Assembly: GCA_964058805.1 (NCBI GenBank)
Contig: CAXKVV010001538.1
Location: 1 to 29,874, forward strand
From: Schoenoplectus triqueter
Lineage: Eukaryota; Streptophyta; Magnoliopsida; Poales; Cyperaceae
Length of the DNA: 29,874 nt
Direction of reading: 5' to 3'
This document shows, piece after piece, positions 10,113 to 27,275 of the stretch (positions within the stretch are counted from its first letter, which is position 1; each line of letters opens with the position of its first letter). The position numbers and the translations under genes were made by a program. The notes beneath the pieces were generated by a model that did no database searches, was not told the origin of the DNA, and saw only the letters and a list, made by a program, of their open reading frames with translations.

Positions 10113-10515
10113 CACGGGCGGATCTAGAATTTTGGTTAGGGGGGACAATTATCAGATTGTAATGATTTATCGGATTCAAATTCATTAACTAATCGGGTAC
10201 TAAATAAAAATAATAATAATTTAATATATATATATACTTAACTAATAAAATTTTTATTAAAATAATAACATTTTATATATTAAAATAATAAAAAAATAAA
10301 GCTCAAAGTAATAGATAATCAAGTTGATGAAGAAAGTTTTCGTCTAAGGAACTTTATATTTTGATATCTTTGCATAATTATTTCATTATGCACGGTATTA
10401 AATATTTGTCCTCAATAAAAATAACTAAACAATTTATGGGGGACAAAAAAAAAAATTCAGAGAGCGTAAATTACCGAAAAACATCCCCTCAAGACACTTG
10501 AGTCCGCCCCCCCTG
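10113..10515. mobile_element. hAT-type MITE, copy 2 (403 bp)
   Basis: The left end CACGGGCGGATCTAGAATTT pairs with the right end AGTCCGCCCCCCCTG as an imperfect TIR with CA...TG termini. Flanking 8-mers are ATAATCAA (10105-10112) and GTAATCAC (10516-10523), matching at 6 of 8. The interior aligns with copy 1 at 535-904, including TTTATCGGATTCAAATTCAT and a CATAATTATTTCATTATGCA-like block, so both derive from one non-autonomous family. It carries no transposase. Confidence 0.8.
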
Positions 10516-10523
10516 GTAATCAC

Positions 10524-11030
10524 CAGAAGCATTTGCCCAGTTGGTTAACCTTGACCCTCTTGATCTGAGTAGAAATTACATGCATTTAATAAGGGTAGTT
10601 TTGTCAAATTAAAGAAATGTTGTATTTTGAAGAGGTTTGTTTATACATTGAGGGCGACAATTAACTTAATAACTAGATTTTGCGATGACACCAGGAAAAA
10701 ATAACTTTTGAGTTGTATTTTGCTAATTTTAAACTTTTAGGATGGTTTTAAACCGAGTTCTCCTTTTTTAATTTCATACCTATTAATGAATGGCTCAGAT
10801 ATATTTTTTATTTTTTCAGAGACATTATTTTCTGATCCAGCGGTCCCTAGCGATGCGTCAACGTCTCTAGAAGATCCAAAGTCCAAACCAACACAAACCC
10901 TAGTCTCCAGTCTCTAAGTCGGATCTGGATCCGAGATTAATTTTCATTTCGGATATTCTCCCGCTTCTTAGTTCTTTCCTCTCATATCGCCTTCTATCTG
11001 CCTCTCGCAAATCGCAATCCCCAATCGACA
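10524..11030 (+). promoter_or_regulatory. Upstream region of the 11031 gene, with a telo-box-like motif
   Basis: AAACCCTAG occurs at 10895-10903, about 130 bp before the start codon. AAACCCTA elements are frequent near transcription starts of plant growth- and division-related genes. C/T-rich 5' UTR-like sequence runs from about 10950 to the ATG. A clear TATA box is not obvious. The transcription start is inferred, not seen. Confidence 0.4.
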
Positions 11031-13263
11031 ATGGAGAATACTGGAGAAATCCAGAAAGAAACTAACCCTAGCAGAGAACCCTTTTCCGATGTATCCAACG
11101 CCGCCTCTTCATCTGTTCCCCTCCCAAATGCCAAGCGCAAACGTAAGGTGAAATCCAAGTCGAAGCAACTCCAATCCGACCCCGGCCAAGACCAATTTCT
11201 TACCCGATCTGAAACTGATGTTGTCAGTACGACCCGTGAAATCGCTTCTTGTTCTACGGCCGCACCTTCAGATTTCGACTCAGGTGAGTGAGTTGTTCGC
11301 CTGTTTCTTTTCTTCTCTATGTTTGCATTTAAGTCTGTTAATTCGCGAAAATGTAGATTTGTCTGTACTGGTACGGAAGCGAGCTCAATAGGTCAATTTT
11401 TTGGGTTGTTTGTTATGATAGAATTTGATGCTTAAGCCGTAAGTTCTGTATGGAGCTTCAATTAGACACAACACAATTGGTACCATAAAATAGGGAACAA
11501 AAATGGGATGCTCTTATGGAGCTTGAATTTGATAGTTGTGGTTGTTAAACCTATCAGTAAACATACTGTGTTTTTAATGTCCAATGGTTGAATAATGTAA
11601 CTCCAATTTCTGCTTCCTATAAATAGGTATGTATGACTGATACTTTTTTGTCAGTTATTTTAGTTCGAAAGATGAAACTTGTGTGATTATAATCGGTGCC
11701 AAAACATAGTAGAAACCAAAGGATTACCAGCACTGGATTGCAGTGAATAGACAATCATTATTTGTTTACTCTCTCCCTCCCTCCCTCCCTCCCTCCCTCT
11801 CTCTCTGTGCACGCATGCACACACACACATGCACACGGAGAGAGGTTTGACATGATGGTGCTTGGGTAGCAAGGTCAGTTGCGCCTTGTGGATTAAGGCT
11901 GATGATAATGGGTACAATTGAATTATCATTTCAAGTGTGACCATTAGTAGCAATGGAGGTCGACCGGGAAGGAGGTTGATTTTGTCTTCATCAGATTTTT
12001 GGGTTTTGTAGTTTGCTTGCAGAGATTTTGGGTTTTTATTCAAGTGCATGGAAATAATCACTTCTGCTTGAGTATATAATAGATTATGTGTTTTTTTATA
12101 AAATGAAATGTACCATTCAACTTATCTTGTGACATCTCTTTTCCTTTTGTGGCAGTTCATGGCGGATGTAATCTTTTGGATATATCTGAGCAAACAACTC
12201 TTTATAAAAGGAAAATCTCCAGTAGGAGAGGGCATACACCACATACTACTGTTGCTGCATCGCGTTGCCCGCCTCATAGATGCAAAACTGAAGAAAATAA
12301 GTATGTATTAGTAATAACAGCCTTTGGTCCCAAGAGGATTATTTATTAGCATACATTGCTTTGCTTATTTGGAATAAGAAAGTGTGCAGATTTGGATGTA
12401 TCTATACATTCCTAGATAAGACAAATACATGTTAAATTCTAGATAGAGGGTTGAAATACATATGCAGAAAGCTAAATATATATATATGCATAGAAAGAGG
12501 GTACAGATTGTGAATTCTTTCTTGATTCCAGCACACACCCCACCCTACAAAAAAAAATTCTGCTACTGAACACTACCCAAACTTTTGTTGAAATAAAATC
12601 TTAATAAATATCTATTGTCTTAGTGAATTTGTTTTTCGCTTAAAATGAATGCTACTTTTCTGTTTGTTTTATTGTTGCATTTGATTTGTAAAACAGTAGA
12701 AAGAAGTCAAAAAAGGGTGATAATAGTGTCACTAGACGTGTTTTTTCTTCAGCACCATGCAAAAGACGTAAAAAGGTACTAGCTTTTCTATTTCAATGTT
12801 TTATGATATTTTCAGTTTTTTCATTGGATGTCTTTTATATATACTGGTGAGTACTGAGTAAAACTTTGATATATTTTATGGTGTATATTTACATTCTATG
12901 CACCAACATTGGTCTGGTTTACTCTCCTCTATAAACAACCATTTTTTTTTGGAAATGTTAGGCAATAGACTACCAAATCAACTCTATGAACAAATTTTAA
13001 AGAAGGGTATTTATGGTACATTGAACCAACTTTTTCAAATTTTTGGACTTTGCAATTATATGTAAAAAAAATGATTTCCAAATTGAGATCATCAATTGTA
13101 TCATCTGTCCCTCTTTTTTTCTGCTACGGTGTAGCCAGAGAATTTTACATTACCAGAAGATTTTGTGCGGGAACAAAGAGATTATTTTGCGAAAGTAGAT
13201 GAAGAGGAGCTTATAGTTGAACAAGTTAAAGGTAAATGCTTCAAAGATATGGAGTCTCCATAA
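11031..13263 (+). CDS. Small basic nuclear protein, possibly sororin-like, 4 exons (201 aa)
   Basis: Exons are 11031-11283, 12156-12300, 12697-12775 and 13135-13263. Every intron is GT-AG and the phases join without a break (606 nt including the stop). Exon 1 is rich in Ser, Lys and Asp, with a KRKRK nuclear-localisation-type cluster at residues 35-39. Exons 2 and 3 are also basic (RKKSKK near 134, KRRKK at 155-159). The last exon is the most constrained-looking part: ENFTLPEDFVREQRDYFAKV (161-180) followed by an acidic stretch. A short basic protein ending in an LPxDFxxxQRxYFAxxD-type block resembles plant sororin-like cohesion proteins. I recall that similarity only loosely, so the gene structure is firm and the function tentative. 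An alternative 3' end using GT at 13232 is possible. If sororin-like, it would protect chromosome-bound cohesin. Confidence 0.75.
11770..11835. repeat. (CCCT)n and (CA)n microsatellite in intron 1
   Basis: A run of CCCT units, then CT and CA dinucleotides, lies within the 872-bp first intron of the 11031 gene. It explains the Arg/Glu/Gly- and Cys/Val-rich shadow frames on the opposite strand. Confidence 0.9.
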
Positions 13264-13417
13264 GATTATGTAAAGCAAGGCAAGAACGGGTAGGTAGTGG
13301 CATCCAACATTCGTAACCTTGTACAGCGTAGGAAATGGGGAAGAACAGCCCTCTTTTGTTGTAGAATTTATTTTGGGGCAGCAGCAGTTCACTTATGTTT
13401 GTCTCAAATTCTGTGTA

Positions 13418-13423
13418 AATAAA
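13418..13423 (+). terminator. Polyadenylation signal AATAAA of the 11031 gene
   Basis: A canonical AATAAA lies 155 nt after the stop codon. The 3' UTR therefore probably ends near 13440. Confidence 0.55.
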
Positions 13424-13439
13424 AGCTCTCGGTCAGTGT

Positions 13440-14436
13440 AGGTTTCTTTTATTTTTTTCGAATTCTAGCTTGAAAAACCTCTGCTATTGAGGTTTCCTTC
13501 ATTTCAATTATTTAACCACGCTGCATCCATATACTAGTGAGGTGAAATTGAGGACTTCTTAGCAAATGAATAAACTTTATCTGTAGTATCTTCTACCATG
13601 TATTTTACCAATCTGTTGTTTTTCCTCGTTATTTTAGAAATTCACACCAGCACTACGTGCGCTCTTATAGTAAAGTTAGGCCCTTTTGGAAGCACGCATG
13701 TGTTGATTTTCAAACTGGGTTAGACAGTTAGTTGACTATGGAGGACTTCACATCATGTGTTTTAAAATGCGGATGCATATATGTGTCTGTTATCGGATTA
13801 TATTTAGAATGATATGCTGATAATATGTGATTTTGGTTTAGTATGCAGCTTGTGCAATTCAATATGTAATTTGTGAGGTTTAATATACGGTCTATATGGT
13901 CTAGTATGTGGTTTATGCGGTTTAGTACAAAATATTAGAAAAGAAGAAGATGATTTAGTTATTTTAGTGTTTATTTCATAGTTATTCCATACGGTCTATG
14001 CAGCTCGATGAACTGCCAGTTTATTTTGACACAAATTAATAAATATTTTTATCAATATATCACGTACAAATAGTTGTATGTATAAATTTGATAATTTTAA
14101 TTAAGAAATTACTTACATGCATATATATATTTAGAGTTTATATCAAAATAAAAAAGTTACATTTGGAATCAAAATAATAGTCTATTTAATCAAAATTTGT
14201 ATGTCATAAATTAAAATTATCATAAAAAAAATTAATGTCTATTAATCAAAATTATCATAAGCAGCACATCTTCAGTTTGTTAATAAAATGAATGAAGTAT
14301 GTAGACCTGAAACTAATCTGATTACACCCAAATTAATTAATTACATCCATATTATTTAAAAAGTCAAATTGATCATAATAGAATTGATAATCTAGACTTA
14401 ACATTGGTTAAAATGAATTTCTAAAAAAAAATTAAA
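13440..14436. other. Intergenic DNA with a degenerate ~22-bp tandem repeat
   Basis: About 13841-13930 repeats a unit like AATATGTGGTTTATGCGGTTTAGT in four or so diverged copies. The rest is AT-rich and no gene is seen. Confidence 0.5.
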
Positions 14437-14765
14437 GTCTGACGATCTGAAATCCAATCAGACCCGAAATCCGACCCAACCCAAAATAAAACATCACAAA
14501 AAAGAACCTGGCCTGAAATAACATGAAACCCGAGACTACCCGATATCAGATGACTTGAAATCCGACCGGATTCGAACTCAAATGATCTAAAACCCGAAAT
14601 GACCTGAGCTACTAAGAACCCAAAACCCGACCGGCCCGACCCGAAACCTAAAAAAAACCAACAATATTCAACTCGAAACCCGACCCAACCCGGATCAGGT
14701 CGACACAAACCCAATCGACAATTTTTTTTAGTCAAACTTACTAGACCCGACTCATAACCCGACAT
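14437..14765. repeat. Degenerate GACCCGAAACC-type minisatellite
   Basis: The words CCCGAAA, CCGACC and AACCCGA recur irregularly (for example AAACCCGACCGGCCCGACCC near 14623 and AACCCGACCCAACCCGG near 14677). The 114-codon minus-strand frame, rich in Gly, Phe and Ser, is a translation of this repeat and not a gene. Composition is strikingly GC-rich against the flanks. It is the complement-strand counterpart in style of 4521-4915. Confidence 0.7.
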
Positions 14766-15554
14766 TTTTTTTTATTTATTCATTTTCTTTTGGGAATCTG
14801 ATTGGCTGTCCTGTTGACATTATACTTCTCGTGAAAGCATTATTTTTTATATATATTCAATTATCTTTATAGATAATATGCATTCAATTACAAGAAAGCT
14901 TGTCGTTATTATTGTGTCAATTTATTTATTTCTATTAATAAACAAAAGTACGTTTGAGTCAAATGAGAAAAGTTAATCAGAGCCTAGTATTTTTCAAGCT
15001 GGGGTATCCCAAAAAGTACCTTTTTATCTTGTGCTTAATTAATGAATATACATGGTTTTAAGTCAAATTGTCAAGTCTGAACAGTTTGGCACGCGTCACA
15101 CTCTTTGCATTACTGGAATGCAATCATCTTACTTTATTCATACATGGTGTTTATTGATAGTGACTAGCATCATGCGTAACAATTGACATGTCATTCTATT
15201 ACACGTTCTGGTCATCGTCTGCTCTTCAAAAACTTCATATAATTAAGTCAAATAGGGATTTTAATGCATTGATGATTTGTAGTCAGATGAAAACTCGTTT
15301 ACATCTGAGAAATTTGTTTTTTTTTTCTTCATGGGAATATCAGCTTAAAAAAAGGACAAACACGTATGTTGCTAATTAGCTGGTAAGGACAAATGAAGTA
15401 AAAAAAAAAAAGTTTTGTTGCTTAATCCATTTTCCTTTTCTTTATTCTTTTTGAAGAAAAGACGCATGTTTGTGCCTTCAAATTTCATTATAAGTTGGAA
15501 AAGGCTCACAAAAGATGATAAATCACAATTAAAAGAAGGAAAGTAGATACACAA
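14766..15554. other. AT-rich intergenic DNA, nothing recognised
   Basis: Short frames on both strands lack family resemblance. Only homopolymer runs stand out, for example A11 near 15400. Confidence 0.5.
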
Positions 15555-16345
15555 AAGGTACGTTTGGTAAATTAAGGAATACGTTTGAAATTGGAAGAGT
15601 GATAGAATAGTGTATTTTTTGAAGAGTGATAGAATAGTGGTATTCTTGACTATTTAGAAGAGCGAAAATATCATTTGACAGTTAATCAAAATAGTTAAAG
15701 TATGGATAATTATGATATTAACAATGATGATGATAATAATAATAATAATAGTAATAATGATAATGATAATATAATAATAATAATAAAATAATGATCATAA
15801 TCCGTAATCATAATAAATAATAATATTCATAATTATATTCATAATAATATAATAGAAATATAAACATAATTATAATATAATAATAAACAAATATAATTAT
15901 AATAATAATAATATAATAATAAATAATCATAATTCTAATAATATAAACATAATATAACAATACAATACAACATAGTCAAATAATAATAAAATAATAATCA
16001 TAGTTGTAATCATAATAATATAATAATAATAAATAATAATAAAATTAATCATATAATAATAATAATTATTATTATAATAATATAAAAATAATAAAAAAAT
16101 AATAATCATCATAATATTAATATAATAATAAATCATAATCATAATTATAATCATAATATAATAATACAACATAATCAAATAATAATTGATATTCCGACTA
16201 GAGCTAATCCGGTATACCACCTATAACTTGATATACCGGATTAGCACTCTTCTACTTAGTCCAAAATTCATTTGGTAAATTAATTCATTGAAATAGCTAT
16301 TCTATTTTAACTTTTTGCTATTCCACCGAGTGCCAAACAAACCCA
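15555..16345 (-). mobile_element. AT-core TIR element, copy C (about 0.79 kb)
   Basis: The left terminus GGTACGTTTGGTAAATTAAGG and right terminus GAGTGCCAAACAAACCC match the two ends of copy B in reverse order. Two GAAGAGTGATAGAATAGTG repeats lie just inside the left end. Near the right end the 13-bp inverted repeat GCTAATCCGGTAT / ATACCGGATTAGC (16203-16215 / 16233-16245) is perfect, although the termini have decayed. The AT triplet core spans about 15700-16185 and is shorter than in copies A and B. No transposase and no clear target duplication were seen. Confidence 0.75.
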
Positions 16346-17740
16346 AAGTTAAAATAAGAGAATAAATAGCATTAGTCTTATCCAGTGGAAAAGACAATGT
16401 TATCGTGTGAAAAGTCGCATGTTTAAAATTTGAATGAAGATTTTTTATGAACATTTAAAGTCGAATGTCAAATATATTAATCTTTTTTCTTTATACAAAA
16501 AATAATAATAAAAAAGAGGATAATTTTTTCTTAATCCAATTGAACTCTTACTGAAAAGAATATTCATTTCTAATCATATCTATTATGAAAGTCAAAATTG
16601 ACGAATTCCTGCGAACTGTTAGAATAAAAAAACAACCAGCCTCTGTAAAGAGGAAATGGAACTAACATGCTAGTAACCTAGCATGTTCCCCAGTTAGGAG
16701 AAAATGCATTGTTCTTTAGAACAATATCATCTATGACATTCAAACTCAGTAATCTACAAAGAACAAAGAGTTTAAGATCAAACATCCAAACGAGCACTAC
16801 TAAAAGAAATCATAGGAAATTTCAAATTTGTAGTAGGTACAAAAAAAAAATTGAAAATGGGCCATAATCTACTTCTTAATCAATGAGAAGGTGCGCTTAA
16901 TTTTCTTAACTTTCCAAGATTCTATGAATCCCTCGTGTTCACATGCTAGTATTGAAGAAAAATAGAATCATAATTAAGATAGAAAGTCTCCTCAGTTCAA
17001 CTACCCCAATTTTGAATTAAAACCCGCACTTTGCATCTCAAAAGTATATTGATTGATTGATCCAATTACAGACACAGTGCAATAAAATCCTTTTTGACAC
17101 TTCATATGGTTCAAAGTTAATGAACACTTCTTCTAATTGCTTTTGTGGAGTACACATTTAAACAAACAAATAGGAGAACAAAATGCAGGAAATATTAATA
17201 TTGCATTTGACATTCCTATGCAACACTTTCATAAAAGAAAATACTCTTCAACGGCGTGCTTCTTTCTCTTCTACTTCTCGGGCTTGTTCAGTGTGTTTTA
17301 TAGCAATTCATAAAAAAAAATGTAAAACCACAAGAACAATGGTTTAATTGATACGAATATTATTACAAGCACTCTGCTAATTAATAGTGAGTGGCACCAA
17401 TTGGCCGTCTAAAATTGGAATTGGGTTTACGGAAACTATGCAGCATTTAACAATATTTGCAAAACAGTAGACAACATTTATTGATTTTTTTTTCACTCTA
17501 TAACTGCCAAGAAACAAGCACACACATTACACTGTCAAATCCGAGAAATGCATGTTTGAGTCAGAGGCACAAAAAAGCACGTTCAACATTGTTTACTTGT
17601 TTTTTATGTAGACAGTTTGGTGAATAAATATATTGTTTCAAGGACCAGATTAATAAGTGTTATGCTATCCCCGTTCTTTCGTTAACACATGCACATAGAT
17701 TTCTGAAAGTTCATTATGCATGCGTACCATCTTTTCTACT
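16346..17740. other. Intergenic and upstream region of the peroxidase gene
   Basis: No gene is seen. A perfect 10-bp inverted repeat with a 4-nt spacer (AACATGCTAG taac CTAGCATGTT) lies at 16664-16687. The remainder is unremarkable AT-rich sequence that presumably contains the distal peroxidase promoter. Confidence 0.5.
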
Positions 17741-17747
17741 TATAAAA
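17740..17747 (+). promoter_or_regulatory. TATA box of the peroxidase gene
   Basis: TTATAAAA lies about 75 bp before the ATG at 17820, which leaves a 5' UTR of roughly 45 nt. The leader is CA-rich (ACACCATCACTAACACCACC), typical of plant 5' UTRs. Confidence 0.65.
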
Positions 17748-17759
17748 CACCATCACTAA

Positions 17760-24486
<6,727 letters not shown>

Positions 24487-24669
24487 GGGGAAGGGAAAAC
24501 TGTTCTCTAGTTAAAAAGTACTTGTGTGCATGCGGTTTTCTTTGTATTGTTATAATGCAACTGATGTTTGAAGATGATGATAAATTAATAACATGCTTCA
24601 ATAGCTAACAGAATATATGTCTACCATGTATGTAATGTAAGCTTTGTTCTATTTTCTTCAATCAATAAA
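24487..24669 (+). terminator. Peroxidase 3' UTR with an AATAAA signal
   Basis: The stop codon is at 24484-24486. The first canonical AATAAA is at 24664-24669, and weaker AT-rich near-upstream signals (AAATTAATAA) lie around 24582. The true poly(A) site could be before or after the canonical signal. Confidence 0.45.
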
Positions 24670-25139
24670 TTGGTATATTTTAATGGAATTATGTAGTTCT
24701 AATATCCAGTTATCAGCTCCCGAAGTGAAATGGAGATATGTCAGATGTTGGTCATGTGGTACTGGGTGGTTGTTTAATAGTACTTGGAGGTTGTTTGATG
24801 GGCACTATGAGATTTTAATGATCATCAAAATGGCCAAATATTTCTTGAAATATATTTGTAAGACCTGCAAACATCATCAGAAATGGCTGATAACGCGTTC
24901 TGTATTACCATGGATAGAAACACTATTATTCATTTATTTGCAACATAATAAATTTCATTCCAGCATCAACTCTAGGGTTCTATCTCCATCATTTTGCTAC
25001 TAAAAGTTTAAAAAGTAGAACTTCAACTAAATAAAATGTCAGCATCGAGAAGGTTTATAGGGGGGGTTATTTTTATATATAAAAAGAAGTTCAAAATTAT
25101 AAAAAATATATATATTTAAAAATATTTGAAAAACAAAGC
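24670..25139. other. Intergenic DNA, nothing recognised
   Basis: A 119-codon plus-strand frame crosses 24644-25003 but starts in the peroxidase 3' UTR, has no recognisable motif and no splice context. I do not call it. Confidence 0.45.
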
Positions 25140-25640
25140 GTCGTGGCCTTGGTGTGCGACCTCACACTGGGTCTGCAGCCAACCAATTTCTTTTTTTTTT
25201 GTCATAACGGTGGTTGAGTATCAATTAAAATTGGATCGCATTCATTATCAAGATGTCAAAATTAATTGTTAACAAATTGAAATTATTCGATGATAGAATG
25301 ATTGCAATTAACAAATTGTAAATTATATTATTTTAACACAATTTATTATTGTTTAAATTATATTTTTGTATAACAACCTTGGCCACGTGCACATACGTGC
25401 CCTATGGTGCACATGGCCGTGCATGTGCCCAATTTATATTAAAAAAATAAATTTTACAAAAATTAACAAATGTGTTAACTCCAGGCTCTATCACTCTATC
25501 ATCGAATAATTTCAATTATTAATAATTAATTTTGATATCTTGATAATAAGCACGGTCCAATTTCAATTGATAACTGATACTCACCCTCCATTAAAAAAAA
25601 AATTGGTTGGCCGCAGACCAGGTCCACGGCCTTCTGCTTT
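25140..25640. mobile_element. Fold-back element 4 (about 0.5 kb)
   Basis: GGTCTGCAGCCAACCAATTT (25170-25189) is inversely repeated as AAATTGGTTGGCCGCAGACC (25600-25619) with one mismatch. Pairing continues inward through GAGTATCA, TTATCAAGAT and GAAATTATTCGATGATAGA-like blocks, giving arms of roughly 160 bp. The centre (about 25380-25430) is a GTGCACATG/CATGTGC-rich palindromic patch. Outer limits are approximate. No ORF and no certain target duplication were found. Confidence 0.7.
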
Positions 25641-26500
25641 TGAATTTTTTTTGTAAATAATTTCTTTCTTGTGTAAATAATCATTCTTGTACTATGAAAA
25701 TCCTAATTTCTCTATCAAAAAAGAAAAAAAAAAAGAAGAAGAAACAAAATAATTTCAGACCCATTAGTAGCCATGTTTGCCAGACACCAGTACAAACAAA
25801 AAAGAACAGAACACAGGGGCCCATACATAACAATACTTCAAAATAATATTTTTGCATAGCTATTATAGTAATATTAGACAAATGGATGAATGAAAGGGAA
25901 CTTATCACCATTGAATCTTCATCCATAGACGCTTCTCTTAATCCTGGAAGGCATCAGCTAACTGATATATTCATATCTCAGACCTCAGACCTCAGATGCA
26001 CACAGTGACACATCTGAGAAAATGAGACCAGCTTGCAGCCTTGTGCTGGACCTCTTATTAAATTTAATCCAGCTGACATATCCCCCCTCCATGCCTCTCC
26101 CCCTTTCCCTCTAATTTGATCCATCTGCTTCTCCAAAATTGCTAGGCGGGTCAACCGACACACAAATTGGCTGGCGGAATGAGCCACCATGAGAGGCATG
26201 CATGTATTTTTTTTGTAAGAGTTACAAAAATTTAATTAAGCATTACCACTTTACCATTTTGAAACAAGGTTTTCATTCATTTAATCTCACCGCATCAAGC
26301 CTATTGTGATGCAAATGTAATTTATGTACAATCCAGTTTGTAATTGTAACCTATATATATTTATTTAGTACTCAACCATTTGTTTCTTTCCTATCACTTT
26401 GTTCAGCATTTGTATTTTTTTATCAGATTGAATCCGTAAGTTAATAAAAAAGGACATAACAATGTTGCAGAAAAGAAAAGGAAGGGTGAAGCATATTACA
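25641..26500. other. Intergenic DNA, no supported gene
   Basis: Minus-strand frames at 25681-25926 and 25978-26199 lack recognisable domains. The segment 26000-26200 is less AT-rich than its surroundings and could hold an exon of an unrecognised minus-strand gene, but I cannot show it. Confidence 0.4.
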
Positions 26501-26683
26501 TCACTTTCCTTTATCCTCAGGGCTACATGTGAAACACGATTCAGCAACCCTGTCATACTGAGATCTCACATCAAGGCCGTCAAGGTTAAACGCAGCCTTT
26601 CTCAGTGAAGGAGTGACTCCATGAATTTTAGGTAGATAGTATAAGGATTCATGAGTTTCCAAATAAAGCAACTCCAACGACAA
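26501..26683 (-). CDS. Exon-like open frame, unknown product
   Basis: I do not recognise this product. The 60-codon minus-strand frame has a balanced, protein-like composition (for example KIHGVTPSLRKAAFNLDGLD and QYDRVAESCF) unlike the low-complexity frames around it. It begins with TTG rather than ATG, so if real it is an internal exon or a gene fragment. On the same strand further upstream, ATAG followed by GTAAGG near 26825 would make a good 5' splice site after a C/T-rich leader, which hints at a gene starting near 26880. A possible donor (AAA|GTGATG) lies at the downstream end. No partner exons could be joined with confidence. Confidence 0.3.
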   Translation of the reverse strand: MSLELLYLETHESLYYLPKIHGVTPSLRKAAFNLDGLDVRSQYDRVAESCFTCSPEDKGK

Positions 26684-27160
26684 AAATCAACTTTTGTTTT
26701 CTGATCGACCAGCAAGAAATGATCAGTGCACCGGAGGAGAAAGCGGGGCGAGGCCAGAGGCAGAGGGGGGAGAGATGATGCATTGATGCTATATTGATCT
26801 TTGCCAATTTGCTATACCTACCTTACCTATGCGGCGATGTCGGAACTCGGAAGGAGAACTGGAGAAGGAGAGAGACGAAATGATGATGCATGCTACATTG
26901 CTATGGGCTTCTATTTTCAAAAGACATCATATCATTTATGCATTGCACCAAACCAGCCAGCTTTACCTTTCTCTTGGTATAGAAATTGGAAAATAAAAAT
27001 GAGCAAAAACAAACCTTGGGGCTTGGCCGCTTGGGTTGAAATTGAATCCCACATGATAAAATTAAAATAATAAAAATGTACATTGTTGTTTCCGCTGACA
27101 TAGGTGGAAAGTAGGAAGCATCCGGTTTAGACTAAACTAAGTGCACATACAAAATTATTC
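26684..27160. other. Intergenic or upstream region
   Basis: The stretch contains a GC-richer purine tract (about 26730-26780). It lies between the uncertain minus-strand exon and the TATA box of the HIG1-domain gene. No further gene is supported. Confidence 0.4.
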
Positions 27161-27161
27161 C

Positions 27162-27169
27162 TATAAATA
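27162..27169 (+). promoter_or_regulatory. TATA box of the HIG1-domain gene
   Basis: TATAAATA lies 119 bp before the main ATG (27281), which predicts transcription start near 27195 and a leader of about 85 nt containing CTCTCT-rich sequence. Confidence 0.65.
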
Positions 27170-27275
27170 TGCCCAAACCAATCTCTCCTCAAAGCAACCT
27201 CGCTCAATACTCAATACTGCTTCACTACTACTCTCTCTCTGTCTTACCAATCTTCCTACAAACCTCGCTCAAAGT

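Noticed and set aside
9889..10185. 98-codon minus-strand frame
   Set aside because: It spans the edge of a MITE and has no recognisable motif or splice sites.
11687..12061. 124-codon minus-strand frame with RERGREGGREGE
   Set aside because: It lies inside intron 1 of the 11031 gene and crosses a CCCT/CA microsatellite.
14421..14765. 114-codon minus-strand frame (Gly/Phe/Ser-rich)
   Set aside because: It is coded by the degenerate GACCCGA repeat and has no domain or splice context.
24644..25003. 119-codon plus-strand frame after the peroxidase
   Set aside because: It starts in the 3' UTR of the peroxidase, has no motif, and its codon composition does not stand out.
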